From Pseudomonas marginalis (GTDB lineage Bacteria > Pseudomonadota > Gammaproteobacteria > Pseudomonadales > Pseudomonadaceae), in NCBI RefSeq assembly GCF_001645105.1, contig NZ_LKEG01000030.1, positions 176-58,726 of the forward strand: a stretch of DNA of 58,551 bases, given 5' to 3'. Of this stretch, positions 8,771 to 17,162 are shown in pieces (the stretch's first letter is position 1; the number at the start of each line of letters is the position of its first letter). Position numbers and translations under genes: made by a program. The notes beneath the pieces are model-generated. The model was not told the origin of the DNA. It was given only the letters and a program-made list of their open reading frames with translations, and did no database searches.

Positions 8771-9184
8771 ATGAAAAAAACGCTTTTTATTCTGTCTGCC
8801 CTTGCTCTGCTGACTGCCTGTAATCAGGAATCCAAGGAAGCGCCAAAACCCGCACCGGCGTCCGTACAAGCGACCCTCGTGCCGCAAACGCCGCCAACCG
8901 ACAAATGGGTGGGCAAGTGGATCGGCGTCGAAGGCCTGTACCTGACCATCGCCAAGGATGACAGCATCGGCCGTGGTCACTACCTCCTCACCATGCAATA
9001 CGGCCTCGACGCCGATGACGCCGGCACCTTCAAAGGTGAGGCCAATGAAGACGGCATCGCCTTCAACCGCCCGGACGGCCCGCAACTGCTGCGCGCCGGT
9101 GACGGTGAAGCCACCGGGCTGAAATGGCTGGCGGATAAAAAGGACTGCCTGATTGTCGATACCGGCGAAGGGTATTGCCGCTAA
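8771..9184 (+). CDS. Small lipoprotein, unknown function
   Basis: Predicted 137-residue outer-membrane or periplasmic lipoprotein. The N-terminus is a classic type II signal (MKKTLFILSALALLTAC) with lipobox LTAC and acylated Cys17, followed by a Pro/Ala-rich linker and a compact domain starting TDKWVGKWIGVEGLYLTI. The ending KKDCLIVDTGEGYCR has two cysteines that could form a disulfide. The start at 8771 is fixed by the signal peptide. I do not recognise a functional family. It is followed 56 bases later by the zinc-peptidase gene on the same strand. Confidence 0.8.
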   Translation: MKKTLFILSALALLTACNQESKEAPKPAPASVQATLVPQTPPTDKWVGKWIGVEGLYLTIAKDDSIGRGHYLLTMQYGLDADDAGTFKGEANEDGIAFNRPDGPQLLRAGDGEATGLKWLADKKDCLIVDTGEGYCR

Positions 9185-9240
9185 TAACGGCCATACTCAA
9201 CCAACATCCCTGTAGGACCGTTCATCAAGAGGATTGCCCC

Positions 9241-10128
9241 ATGCTATGGAAAAAAGGCCGACGCAGCGACAACGTGGTGGATGCCCGCGATGACAGTGGC
9301 GGGGGTGGCGGCGGCATGCGCTTTGGGGGCGGTAAAGGCTTGAGCCTGACGGCGATTGTGCTGATCGTCGGCATCGGCTGGATGACCGGCCAGGACCCGT
9401 TGCAGATCCTCGGCCAACTGACCGGCCAGATGGAACAGGCGCCCTCGGTGAGCACCCAATCGCGCGAGGCGCCGCCGGCCAACGATGAACAAGCCGATTT
9501 TGTACGGGCCGTGTTGGGCGATACCGAGGACACCTGGGGCCAGGTGTTCAAGGAAAACGGCCTGGCGTACAAGAACCCGAAACTGATTCTGTTCCGTGGC
9601 CGGGTCAACTCCGCCTGCGGTGGCGCCACCTCGGCCAGTGGCCCGTTCTATTGCCCGGCTGACCAACAGGTGTACCTGGACCTGGACTTCTTCCGGGAAA
9701 TGTCGCAACGCTTCCAGGCCGCCGGCGACTTCGCCCAGGCCTATGTGATCGCCCACGAAGTCGGGCACCACGTGCAGACACTGCTGGGCATTTCGTCGAA
9801 GATCCAGGCCGCACGCCAGCAAGGCCGCCAGATGCAAGGCGACGGCGGCCTGTTGGTGCGTCAGGAGCTGCAAGCCGACTGCTTCGCCGGGGTGTGGGCC
9901 AACCGTGCGCAAAAGCGCCTGAACTGGCTGGAACCCGGTGACATTGAGGAAGCACTGAATGCGGCCAACGCCATTGGCGATGACCGCTTGCAGCAACAGG
10001 GTCAAGGGCGCGTCGTGCCGGACTCGTTTACCCACGGCACCTCGGCGCAGCGCGTGCGCTGGTTCAAGACCGGCTTCGCCCAGGGCCAGATCACTCAATG
10101 CGACACCTTTGCCGCCAAGAGCCTCTAG
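9241..10128 (+). CDS. YpfJ-type neutral zinc metallopeptidase
   Basis: Membrane-anchored protease-like protein of 295 residues. After a short positive N-terminus and a glycine-rich patch there is one membrane segment (about 37-52, LTAIVLIVGIGWMTG); the rest is probably periplasmic. The zincin motif HEVGHHVQ gives ligands His172 and His176, with Glu173 as base, and RQELQADCFAGVWA downstream probably supplies the third ligand. The family motif SACGGATSASGPFYCPADQ is present. ATG 9241 follows AGAGG. The physiological substrate of the family is not established. The stop abuts the start of the next gene. Confidence 0.9.
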   Translation: MLWKKGRRSDNVVDARDDSGGGGGGMRFGGGKGLSLTAIVLIVGIGWMTGQDPLQILGQLTGQMEQAPSVSTQSREAPPANDEQADFVRAVLGDTEDTWGQVFKENGLAYKNPKLILFRGRVNSACGGATSASGPFYCPADQQVYLDLDFFREMSQRFQAAGDFAQAYVIAHEVGHHVQTLLGISSKIQAARQQGRQMQGDGGLLVRQELQADCFAGVWANRAQKRLNWLEPGDIEEALNAANAIGDDRLQQQGQGRVVPDSFTHGTSAQRVRWFKTGFAQGQITQCDTFAAKSL

Positions 10129-11118
10129 ATGAATAAACGATTGGGATTGCTGCTGGGTGCGCTAGTCACCTGTTCCGCCTTGGCCGCCGAGCCTGTCGTA
10201 AAAGAGCATGGCGTCAAAGAAGTCAGTCCCGATCGTTTCCACCTGGAGGCCGGCGACCTCAGCCTGGGCTTGAGCCAGGACTGGCGACAGCCACTGCCCA
10301 CGGTCACCCGCGCCTTGATCATCGTGCACGGCCGCCTGCGCAATGCGCAGACCTACCTGCAAAGCGGTGAAGATGCCGCCGAGCATGCCGGGCTTACCGC
10401 CAGCACGCTGGTGATCGCGCCGCAGTTTCTCAACGCGTCCGACGTGAAGCGCAACCACCTGGGCAACTCGGTACTGCGTTGGAAGGGCAACGACTGGATG
10501 GCCGGCGAGCCCTCGACCGGGCCGGGCCAAATCAGTTCCTACGGCGCGCTGGACCAGATTATCAAGCACCTGGGCAACCGCACATTGTTCCCGGCGCTGA
10601 AAGAAATCGTGGTCGCCGGCCACTCCGGCGGCGGCCAGGTGGTGCAGCGTTTCGCCCTCACGGGCCACGACCACCCGATGCTGCAGACCGAAGGCATCAG
10701 CTTGCGCTACGTGGTGGCCAACCCGTCGTCCTACGCCTACTTCAGCCCGCAGCGCCCGGTGAAGTTCGACACCGCCAGTTGTCCCGGTTTCAACGACTGG
10801 AAATACGGCATGCAAAACCTGCCGGACTACGCCAAAGGTCAGAGCGCCGAGCAGCTTGAAAAAACGTACGTGTCACGCAACATCACCTACCTGCTGGGCC
10901 AGCAAGACACCGACCCGAACCATCCCGCGCTGGATAAAAGCTGCGCCGCCGAGACCCAGGGCGCGTATCGCCTGATTCGCGGGCACAACTATTTTGACTA
11001 CCTCAAGCAGCGGCATCCGCAGTTGAGCCATAGGCTGGTGGAGGTGCCGGGGGTGGGGCATAACGGGGATGGGATGTTTACGTCGCCGGAAGGCCAGAAA
11101 GTACTCTTCGGGAAATAA
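10129..11118 (+). CDS. Secreted alpha/beta hydrolase
   Basis: A 329-residue protein with a signal peptide (MNKRLGLLLGALVTCSALAA) and an alpha/beta-hydrolase fold. The nucleophile elbow GHSGGG places the catalytic serine at residue 166, and the C-terminal VPGVGHNGDGMF probably supplies the histidine. RALIIVHGRLRNAQTYL near residue 65 matches the oxyanion-hole strand. It begins directly after the metallopeptidase stop codon, so the two are translationally linked. An esterase or lipase acting in the periplasm or outside the cell is the best guess; no substrate can be named. Confidence 0.82.
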   Translation: MNKRLGLLLGALVTCSALAAEPVVKEHGVKEVSPDRFHLEAGDLSLGLSQDWRQPLPTVTRALIIVHGRLRNAQTYLQSGEDAAEHAGLTASTLVIAPQFLNASDVKRNHLGNSVLRWKGNDWMAGEPSTGPGQISSYGALDQIIKHLGNRTLFPALKEIVVAGHSGGGQVVQRFALTGHDHPMLQTEGISLRYVVANPSSYAYFSPQRPVKFDTASCPGFNDWKYGMQNLPDYAKGQSAEQLEKTYVSRNITYLLGQQDTDPNHPALDKSCAAETQGAYRLIRGHNYFDYLKQRHPQLSHRLVEVPGVGHNGDGMFTSPEGQKVLFGK

Positions 11119-11135
11119 CTGCCGAAACCGGATTA

Positions 11136-11172
11136 AAAATGTGGGAGGGGGCAAGCTCCCTCCCACATTTGA
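11136..11172. repeat. Compact REP hairpin
   Basis: AAATGTGGGAGGG and CCCTCCCACATTT enclose a short GGCAAGCT loop. This is two REP ends joined with almost no spacer, placed in the 57-base gap between convergent stops. It can form a strong hairpin on either strand and may serve as a bidirectional terminator. Confidence 0.8.
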
Positions 11173-11175
11173 TTG

Positions 11176-11775
11176 TCAGCGTATGGGCTGGATCATCCGG
11201 CGCAGCACCGCACAATCCTCGGCATGCCAATCCGCCAATTCAGGCCAGGGATTTTCCGGCAGGTTCACCAACACCGTCCGCGCCCCCGCCGCCCGGCCAC
11301 AGTCCAGGTCAAAGCGATAATCGCCGACCATCACCATCTCGCTGGGCGCCACGTCCCAGGCTGCTGCCAGTTTCAGCAAACCACCCGGGTCCGGCTTCGG
11401 CGGCGCATCGTCACGCCCCAGCACATCCTCGACGGCAAAGCAGTCCGCCAGGCCAATCGCCTCCAGCGTTATATGTGCCAATTCCCGCGCATTGCGGGTC
11501 AGGATACCCAGGCGATCACCCCGCCCGGCCAGCTCGCGCACCAGTTCCACGGCGCCTTCAGCCGCGACGGAACGCTGCGCCAGCTCCCGTTCATGCTCCA
11601 GCAGCCAGGCATGCTTGGCCGTCGCGACCTCCCCCGGCAATGCCGCCAAGTGAGTGAGGATGTCGTCCTCGGGTGGAATCTCCAGCGCCACGCGAATGGC
11701 CGCAAAGTCATGCACGGCCACCGTGAGGGTGCCGTCCATGTCGAACACCCAGTGCCTGACGTCCGCCAGGCTCAT
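11176..11775 (-). CDS. HAD-family phosphatase
   Basis: Haloacid dehalogenase-type hydrolase of 199 residues. Motif I is VFDMDGTL (nucleophile and acid/base Asp at about 12 and 14), motif II is LGILTRNAREL, and motifs III/IV lie in KPDPGGLLKLA and MVMVGDYRFDLDCGRAAG. It resembles phosphoglycolate phosphatase and related small phosphatases. The ATG at 11775 overlaps the tesB stop by four bases, so it is the last gene of the GNAT-tesB-HAD operon. The substrate is not evident. Confidence 0.88.
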   Translation of the reverse strand: MSLADVRHWVFDMDGTLTVAVHDFAAIRVALEIPPEDDILTHLAALPGEVATAKHAWLLEHERELAQRSVAAEGAVELVRELAGRGDRLGILTRNARELAHITLEAIGLADCFAVEDVLGRDDAPPKPDPGGLLKLAAAWDVAPSEMVMVGDYRFDLDCGRAAGARTVLVNLPENPWPELADWHAEDCAVLRRMIQPIR

Positions 11776-12641
11776 GCCCAATCCTTGCGATGACGAATCA
11801 AACCTTCCTGCGTCACCGAGGCCACCAATTGCCCGGCGCGGTTGTACACGCTGCCACGGGAGAACCCACGGGAATTGCCGGCCCACGGGCTGTCCATGGC
11901 GTACAACAGCCAATCATCGGCACGCAGGTCGGCATGGAACCACAACGCGTGGTCGAGGCTGGCGACTTGCATGTCTTTCTGCCACACGGTCTTGCCGTGG
12001 GGCAGCAAGGAGGTGGTCAGCAGGCCGAAGTCCGAGGCGTAGGCCAGCAGGTACTTATGCAACGCCGGCGTGTCGGCCAGGGCGCCGTCGGCGCGGAACC
12101 ACACATATTTGACCGGGTCGGAGGGCTGCGGGTTGAACGGGTCTTTCTCGGTCACCGGGCGCACTTCGATCGGTTTGGGGCACAGCAGCTTGTCGCGCAT
12201 GTGCTCGGGGATCAGGTGCGCCCGCTGCTGGGTCAGTTCCAGCTCCGACGGCAAGTTTTCCGGACCGACCACTACGGGCATGGTGGTCTGGTGATCGAAG
12301 CCTTGTTCGTCGTATTGGAACGAAGTGGTGCAGGTGAAGATCGGGTGGCCCTTCTGGATCGCCGTCACGCGGCGCGTACTGAAACTGCCGCCGTCGCGCA
12401 CGCGGTCCACCGAGTAAACCACCGGCAACTTCGCGTCGCCAGGGCGCAGAAAATAACCGTGCAGGGAATGCACATGCCGCGCTTCTTCTACGGTCTGGCT
12501 GGCTGCCGACAACGACTGGCCGAGCACCTGGCCACCAAACAATTGGCGAAAGCCCAGGTCCTGGCTGCGGCCGCGAAAGAGGTTTTCCTCGATCGGCTCC
12601 AGGGTCAGCAAGTCCACCAGATCTTCCAATACTTGGCTCAT
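11772..12641 (-). CDS. tesB: Acyl-CoA thioesterase II
   Basis: Hydrolyses fatty acyl-CoA to free acid and CoA. The 289-residue double-hotdog protein matches TesB in length and in landmarks: EENLFRGRSQDLGFRQLFGG in repeat one, HSLHGYFLRPGD, FSTRRVTAIQKG, and in repeat two ASLDHALWFHADLRADDWLL and FSRGSVYNRAGQLVASVTQEG. ATG 12641 has a good AGGAG nine bases upstream, so the longer in-frame start at 12704 is rejected. It lies 38 bases after a GNAT gene and overlaps the HAD gene. Confidence 0.93.
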   Translation of the reverse strand: MSQVLEDLVDLLTLEPIEENLFRGRSQDLGFRQLFGGQVLGQSLSAASQTVEEARHVHSLHGYFLRPGDAKLPVVYSVDRVRDGGSFSTRRVTAIQKGHPIFTCTTSFQYDEQGFDHQTTMPVVVGPENLPSELELTQQRAHLIPEHMRDKLLCPKPIEVRPVTEKDPFNPQPSDPVKYVWFRADGALADTPALHKYLLAYASDFGLLTTSLLPHGKTVWQKDMQVASLDHALWFHADLRADDWLLYAMDSPWAGNSRGFSRGSVYNRAGQLVASVTQEGLIRHRKDWA

Positions 12642-12679
12642 AGAGCAACTCCTAAAATCTACGGGGCATTCCGGGCTGC

Positions 12680-13249
12680 CTATCCGTGCAGCGTGTCCAA
12701 CCATTGGGCGCGGGTGATGCGATACAAAACATGATGGCGCAGCGGGTCATCGGCTGCGACCTTGGGGTGTTCAAAATCTGCCAGCGGATCGTAATGCATA
12801 CCGATGGCCTGCATGACTTTTTGTGATGGCAGATTGGCTTCGGTGGTGAACGCGACGATTTCGTCCAACTGCAAACGGTCGAAACCACAGCGCAACGCCG
12901 TCCAGGCCGCCTCGCTGGCGTATCCCAGGCCCCAGTGCTCGCGGGCCAGGCGCCAGCCGATTTCCACCGCCGGGGTAAAGTCGGTTTCAAAGCTGACATT
13001 CGCCAGCCCGGTGAGGCCGATGAATTCACCCGTGTCCTTGCGCTGTAACGCCCACAGGCCAAAGCCGTATTCGGCGAAGTGGCCGCGAATCCGGCCGATC
13101 AAGGCGGCGCTTTCCAGGTGGCTCAACGTGGCCGGGAAATAGCGCATCACCTGCGGGTCGGCGCACATGCGTGCAAATTCCAGCAGGTCGCTGTCGCGCC
13201 ATTGGCGCAGCACCAGGCGTGCGCTTTCCAATTCAAGTATCGGCTCCAT
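12680..13249 (-). CDS. GNAT N-acetyltransferase (RimJ/RimL-like)
   Basis: A 189-residue acetyltransferase of the Acetyltransf_3 kind. It begins LELESARLVLRQWRDSDLLEFARM, typical of RimJ/RimL-like enzymes that modify protein N-termini or small amines. The acetyl-CoA loop is recognisable in EIGWRLAREHWGLGYASEAA (about residues 97-115), and SQKVMQAIGMHYDP is the conserved C-terminal helix. It is the first gene of a three-gene minus-strand operon with tesB and a HAD phosphatase. The acceptor is unknown. Confidence 0.88.
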   Translation of the reverse strand: MEPILELESARLVLRQWRDSDLLEFARMCADPQVMRYFPATLSHLESAALIGRIRGHFAEYGFGLWALQRKDTGEFIGLTGLANVSFETDFTPAVEIGWRLAREHWGLGYASEAAWTALRCGFDRLQLDEIVAFTTEANLPSQKVMQAIGMHYDPLADFEHPKVAADDPLRHHVLYRITRAQWLDTLHG

Positions 13250-13324
13250 GGGTCCCCTCCCTTGCCATGTGCGTGAGTGTACCGCGCTGTTAAGATCCCT
13301 CGCAGGTTCCCGTCAGAAAATCCC

Positions 13325-14245
13325 ATGCCTTTGCCATTGATCTACCACGATGACTACAGCCCCGAGTTCCCGGCGGAACATCGGTTCCCCATGGACAAAT
13401 TCCGCCTGTTGCGCGACCACCTGGTGGACAGTGGCCTGACCGAGGACAGCCAATTGCTGCGCCCGCAGCTGTGCCCAGCGCAGATTCTGGCCCTGGCCCA
13501 TGACACGGGGTATATCGAACGCTACATGAGTGGCGAACTGTCCCGCGAAGACCAGCGCCGCCTCGGCCTGCCGTGGAACGAAGCCCTGGCCCGGCGCACC
13601 GTGCGTGCGGTCGGCGGCTCGATTCTCGCGGCAGAACAGGCGCTGGAACACGGCCTGGCGTGCCACCTGGCGGGCGGCACCCACCACGCCCATTACGATT
13701 ACCCGGCGGGCTTTTGCATCTTCAATGACCTGGCGGTGATCAGCCATTACCTGCTGGCCAGCGGCCGGGTCAACCGCGTGCTGATCTTCGATTGCGACGT
13801 GCACCAGGGCGACGGCACCGCGCGCATCCTCCACGACACGCCGGATGCCATCACCGTGTCGCTGCACTGCGAAAAGAACTTCCCCGCACGCAAGGCCCAG
13901 AGCGACTGGGACATTCCGCTGCCCATGGGCATGGGCGATGCCGATTACCTCAAGGTGGTGGACGACGCGCTCAACTACCTGCTGCCGCTGTATCAACCGG
14001 ACCTGGTGCTCTACGACGCCGGCGTCGATGTGCACAAGGACGACGCCCTCGGTTACCTCAAGCTGACAGACGCCGGCGTCGCCGCCCGCGACGAAAGCGT
14101 GATGCGCCACTGCCTGGGCCGCGATATTCCGGTGATGGGTGTGATCGGCGGCGGCTACAGCAAGGACCGCCCCGCCCTGGCCCGTCGCCACGGCATCCTG
14201 CACCACAGTGCGCAACGGGTGTGGACGTCATCAGGTTGTCATTGA
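13325..14245 (+). CDS. Histone-deacetylase-family (AcuC/class IIa-like) deacetylase
   Basis: Zinc-dependent deacetylase fold of 306 residues. Landmarks are HRFPMDKFRLLRDHL, the histidine pair in GGTHHAHYDYPAGFCIFND, the metal site DCDVHQGDGTARIL, YDAGVDVHKDD and the final GVIGGGYSKD with the transition-state tyrosine. Bacterial members act on acetyl-lysine proteins, acetylpolyamines or other small amides. ATG 13325 is chosen because the protein proper starts MPLPLIYHDDYSPEFP; the upstream extension is in unrelated sequence. It stands alone, divergent from the GNAT operon. Confidence 0.9.
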   Translation: MPLPLIYHDDYSPEFPAEHRFPMDKFRLLRDHLVDSGLTEDSQLLRPQLCPAQILALAHDTGYIERYMSGELSREDQRRLGLPWNEALARRTVRAVGGSILAAEQALEHGLACHLAGGTHHAHYDYPAGFCIFNDLAVISHYLLASGRVNRVLIFDCDVHQGDGTARILHDTPDAITVSLHCEKNFPARKAQSDWDIPLPMGMGDADYLKVVDDALNYLLPLYQPDLVLYDAGVDVHKDDALGYLKLTDAGVAARDESVMRHCLGRDIPVMGVIGGGYSKDRPALARRHGILHHSAQRVWTSSGCH

Positions 14246-14281
14246 ACCGTGGGCGTTACCCACATTGCCTGTGGAACCACC

Positions 14282-14891
14282 TGTGGATAACTTGAGCGTA
14301 AGCCTCTGAAAGCAAGCAGCCGTAAGGCTTGTAGGAAAGTGTACGTTTTTTGATCAGGCAGCCACGCTGTCGTCGGGTAGAATACGCGGCCTATTCAAGC
14401 CACCAAAGCCCTGCCCATGCCCCAGACCTCACCTCACCACGTCACCCTGATCGGTGGCGGCCCTGCCGGGCTGATGGCGGCCGAAGTCCTGAGCCAAGCG
14501 GGCGTGCGCGTGGACCTGTACGACGGCATGCCCTCGGTGGGGCGCAAATTCCTGCTGGCCGGCGTGGGCGGCATGAACATCACCCACTCCGAGGCGTACC
14601 CGGCGTTTCTCTCCCGGTATGCCGAACGTGCGCCGCACATGGCGCCACTGCTGCGTGGGTTTGGCGCCGAGGCGTTGTGCGAATGGATTCACGGCCTGGG
14701 CATCGAGACCTTCGTCGGCACCTCCGGCCGAGTATTCCCTACCGATATGAAAGCCGCCCCGCTGCTGCGCGCCTGGCTCAAGCGCCTGCGCGAACAAGGC
14801 GTCGTTATCCACACCCGGCATCGTTGGGTGGGGTGGAATGCAGAGGGTGGTTTACTTATCCACAGCCCGGACGGCGATAAAGTTGTCCACA
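14282..14891. other. Cluster of DnaA boxes
   Basis: Perfect DnaA boxes (TTATCCACA or complement) lie at 14282-14290, 14805-14813 and 14856-14864, with a one-mismatch box (TTGTCCACA) at 14883-14891. The first is intergenic; the others lie inside the flavoprotein gene. Only one other perfect copy was noticed in the window (3017-3025). The cluster could titrate DnaA or be coincidental. Confidence 0.4.
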
Positions 14892-15643
14892 GCGACGCCG
14901 TGCTGCTGGCGTTGGGCGGTGGCAGTTGGTCGCGCCTGGGTTCCGACGGTGCCTGGCTCAAGTTGCTGGAAGACAAAGGCGTGCCCTACGCCCCCCTGCA
15001 ACCGAGCAACTGCGGCTTCGAGGTGTCGGCCTGGAGCGAATTGATGGTCAGCAAATTCGCCGGCGCGCCGCTGAAGAACGTTGCCATTGGGCTGGCGGAT
15101 GACAAACCTCGGCTGGGCGAATGCGTGGTCACGGCGACCGGTATCGAAGGCAGTTTGATCTATGCACTGTCGGCGCCGATTCGTGAGGCGATCAATCGCA
15201 ACGGATCGGCCACCGTGCATATCGACTTGCTGCCGAGCAAGCCGCTGGACAAGGTCCAGGCCGCCTTGGCCAAGCCGCGCGGTTCACGTTCGATGAGCAA
15301 GCATTTGCACAGTCAATTGGGGTTGGAGGGGGTGAAGGCCGCGCTGTTGCGTGAGTTGGCACCGGCCGGGCACTTCAATGACCCGGCGCAACTGGCGGTG
15401 GATATCAAGGCCTTGCCGCTGATATTGGTGAAGACACGGCCGATGGATGAAGCCATCAGCACCGCAGGTGGCGTGCCGTTTGAGGCGTTGGATGAGCGTT
15501 TGATGCTCAAGCAGTTGCCGGGGGTGTTTTGTGCGGGGGAGATGCTGGATTGGGAAGCGCCGACCGGGGGCTACCTACTGACAGGATGCTTTGCCAGCGG
15601 AAGGGCGGCTGGGCGGGGGATGTTGGAATGGCTTAAGCGCTGA
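14417..15643 (+). CDS. HI0933/BaiN-like FAD oxidoreductase (TIGR03862 type)
   Basis: Flavoprotein of 408 residues. The N-terminal dinucleotide site is VTLIGGGPAGLMAAEVLSQAG (about 8-28), followed by the GMPSVGRKFLLAGVGGMNITHSE signature of the HI0933 family. ALGGGSWSRLGSDGAWLKLLE mid-protein and the C-terminal STAGGVPFEALDERLMLK and PGVFCAGEMLDWEAPTGGYL blocks complete the FAD-binding fold. Members are annotated as NAD(P)/FAD-dependent oxidoreductases; BaiN reduces bile-acid intermediates, but the role in Pseudomonas is not known. Monocistronic. The unusual Leu codons TTA-CTT near 14853-14858 coincide with a DnaA box. Confidence 0.88.
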   Translation: MPQTSPHHVTLIGGGPAGLMAAEVLSQAGVRVDLYDGMPSVGRKFLLAGVGGMNITHSEAYPAFLSRYAERAPHMAPLLRGFGAEALCEWIHGLGIETFVGTSGRVFPTDMKAAPLLRAWLKRLREQGVVIHTRHRWVGWNAEGGLLIHSPDGDKVVHSDAVLLALGGGSWSRLGSDGAWLKLLEDKGVPYAPLQPSNCGFEVSAWSELMVSKFAGAPLKNVAIGLADDKPRLGECVVTATGIEGSLIYALSAPIREAINRNGSATVHIDLLPSKPLDKVQAALAKPRGSRSMSKHLHSQLGLEGVKAALLRELAPAGHFNDPAQLAVDIKALPLILVKTRPMDEAISTAGGVPFEALDERLMLKQLPGVFCAGEMLDWEAPTGGYLLTGCFASGRAAGRGMLEWLKR

Positions 15644-15663
15644 GATGTGCGGTGAATCCAGAG

Positions 15664-15765
15664 CCGGCATCGCAGGCAAGCCAGCTCCCACATTTTGATG
15701 TGTGAATACAGTCAAATGTGGGAGGGGCGGTGCGACGATTCGACTTGCCCCCGATGAGGCCATCA
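15664..15765. repeat. Interrupted, diverged REP pair
   Basis: The left half reads GCAGGCAAGCCAGCTCCCACA. The right half starts AATGTGGGAGGGGC and reaches TTGCCCCCGATG only after a 16-base block (GGTGCGACGATTCGAC). The second unit is therefore a longer REP variant or an interrupted one. It occupies the whole gap between the flavoprotein and rhlE stops, which is otherwise empty. Confidence 0.65.
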
Positions 15766-15779
15766 GCAGCGCCGAAAAA

Positions 15780-17114
15780 TCACTTCTTCTTACGCGGCCC
15801 CGTATTAAACACAGGCACCTTGCGCACCGGCTTGATCGAAGGCTCCACCGGCGCCGCATCCCCGCTGTCCACCCACTTGCCCAGGTTGCGCTTACCGCCA
15901 CCCCCTGACGCCTTAGGCTTCTTCGGTTTCTTCGGCTTCTTCACCACCTGCCCGCTGGCGTCGGTGTCCGGCACACGGTGCTCCGGTTCGAAGTCCGGCT
16001 CCATCTTGCGCGTCAGGGTCTGACGCGTGAGCATCTCGATCGCCGACAGCATGTTTACTTCATCGGCACACACCAGGGAAATCGCTTCGCCGGTGTTGCC
16101 CGCACGCCCGGTACGACCGATGCGGTGGATGTAATCCTCGGCCACGATCGGCAGGTCAAAGTTGACCACCAGCGGCAAATCTTCGATGTCCAGGCCACGG
16201 GCCGCCACGTCGGTGGCCACCAGGATCTGCACTTCGCTCGACTTGAAGCGGTCCAGCGCACGTTGGCGAGTGGCTTGTGGCTTGTCGCCGTGGATACCGT
16301 CGGCGTTGATGCCCAGGCCTTGCAACTTATCCACCAGCGCATCCACGCCGTTACGGGTCTTGGCGAACACCAGCACCTGCTTCCAGCGGCCTTTGCGCAT
16401 CAAGTGCACAAACAGCTCCGGCTTGCGCTTCTTGTCCACCGGCACCACCCACTGCTTCACGGTGTTGGCGGCGACGTTGCGCGGGCTGACTTCGATGGTC
16501 AGCGGGTCGTTGAGCATCTGCCCGGCCAGCAGGCGGATCTCATCGGAAAAGGTCGCGGAGAACAGCAGGGTCTGGCGCTTTTTCGGCAACATGCGGTAGA
16601 TGTTCGCCAGCTCTTCGGAGAAGCCCAGGTCGAGCATGCGGTCGGCTTCATCCAGCACCAGGGTTTGCAGCTGGTTGAGTTTCAGCGCGTTCTGGCGGAA
16701 CAGGTCGATCAGGCGGCCAGGCGTGGCGACCAGAATATCGACACCTTTGCGCAGCTTCATCATCTGCGGGTTGATGCTCACGCCGCCGTACACCGCGTAG
16801 GTGGTGAGTGGCAGGTGTTGGGCGTACTCGGCGACGCTGGCATGAACCTGCTCGGCCAGCTCGCGGGTCGGGCACAGGATCAGCGCACGCGCCGAGTTGG
16901 CGGCGACTTTCGGCCCTTCGGTGGTCAGCAGTTGCAGCAGCGGCACGGCAAAACCGGCGGTTTTGCCGGTGCCGGTCTGGGCCGCGGCCATCAGGTCGCG
17001 ACCGGCCAGCACCGCCGGAATGGCTTGCGCCTGCACCGGCGTCGGGGTCTGGTAGCCAAGCGTCTCAAGGGCGCGCAGCAAGGGTTCGATCAGGCCAAGG
17101 GAGGCGAAAGTCAT
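15780..17114 (-). CDS. rhlE: DEAD-box RNA helicase RhlE
   Basis: ATP-dependent RNA helicase of 444 residues. All main motifs are visible: Q motif (GYQTPTPVQAQAIP), Walker A AAQTGTGKT, PTRELAEQ, TPGRL, DEAD in VLDEADRML, SAT, and HRIGRTGRAG. A Lys/Arg/Gly-rich tail follows (about 375-444; KKPKKPKKPKASGGGGKRN), the RNA-binding extension common in RhlE proteins that act on ribosome assembly or RNA decay. ATG 17114 starts the family sequence exactly (MTFASLGLIEPLLRAL). Orphan transcription unit. Confidence 0.92.
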   Translation of the reverse strand: MTFASLGLIEPLLRALETLGYQTPTPVQAQAIPAVLAGRDLMAAAQTGTGKTAGFAVPLLQLLTTEGPKVAANSARALILCPTRELAEQVHASVAEYAQHLPLTTYAVYGGVSINPQMMKLRKGVDILVATPGRLIDLFRQNALKLNQLQTLVLDEADRMLDLGFSEELANIYRMLPKKRQTLLFSATFSDEIRLLAGQMLNDPLTIEVSPRNVAANTVKQWVVPVDKKRKPELFVHLMRKGRWKQVLVFAKTRNGVDALVDKLQGLGINADGIHGDKPQATRQRALDRFKSSEVQILVATDVAARGLDIEDLPLVVNFDLPIVAEDYIHRIGRTGRAGNTGEAISLVCADEVNMLSAIEMLTRQTLTRKMEPDFEPEHRVPDTDASGQVVKKPKKPKKPKASGGGGKRNLGKWVDSGDAAPVEPSIKPVRKVPVFNTGPRKKK

Positions 17115-17162
17115 GTGTTTACCGTAGGAAAAATTCAGCGCAAGGGCGTAATGCGCCGCAGT

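Noticed and set aside
15780..17114. Lys/Gly-rich tail of RhlE as a frameshift
   Set aside because: Basic low-complexity C-terminal tails are normal for RhlE proteins and the frame is continuous.
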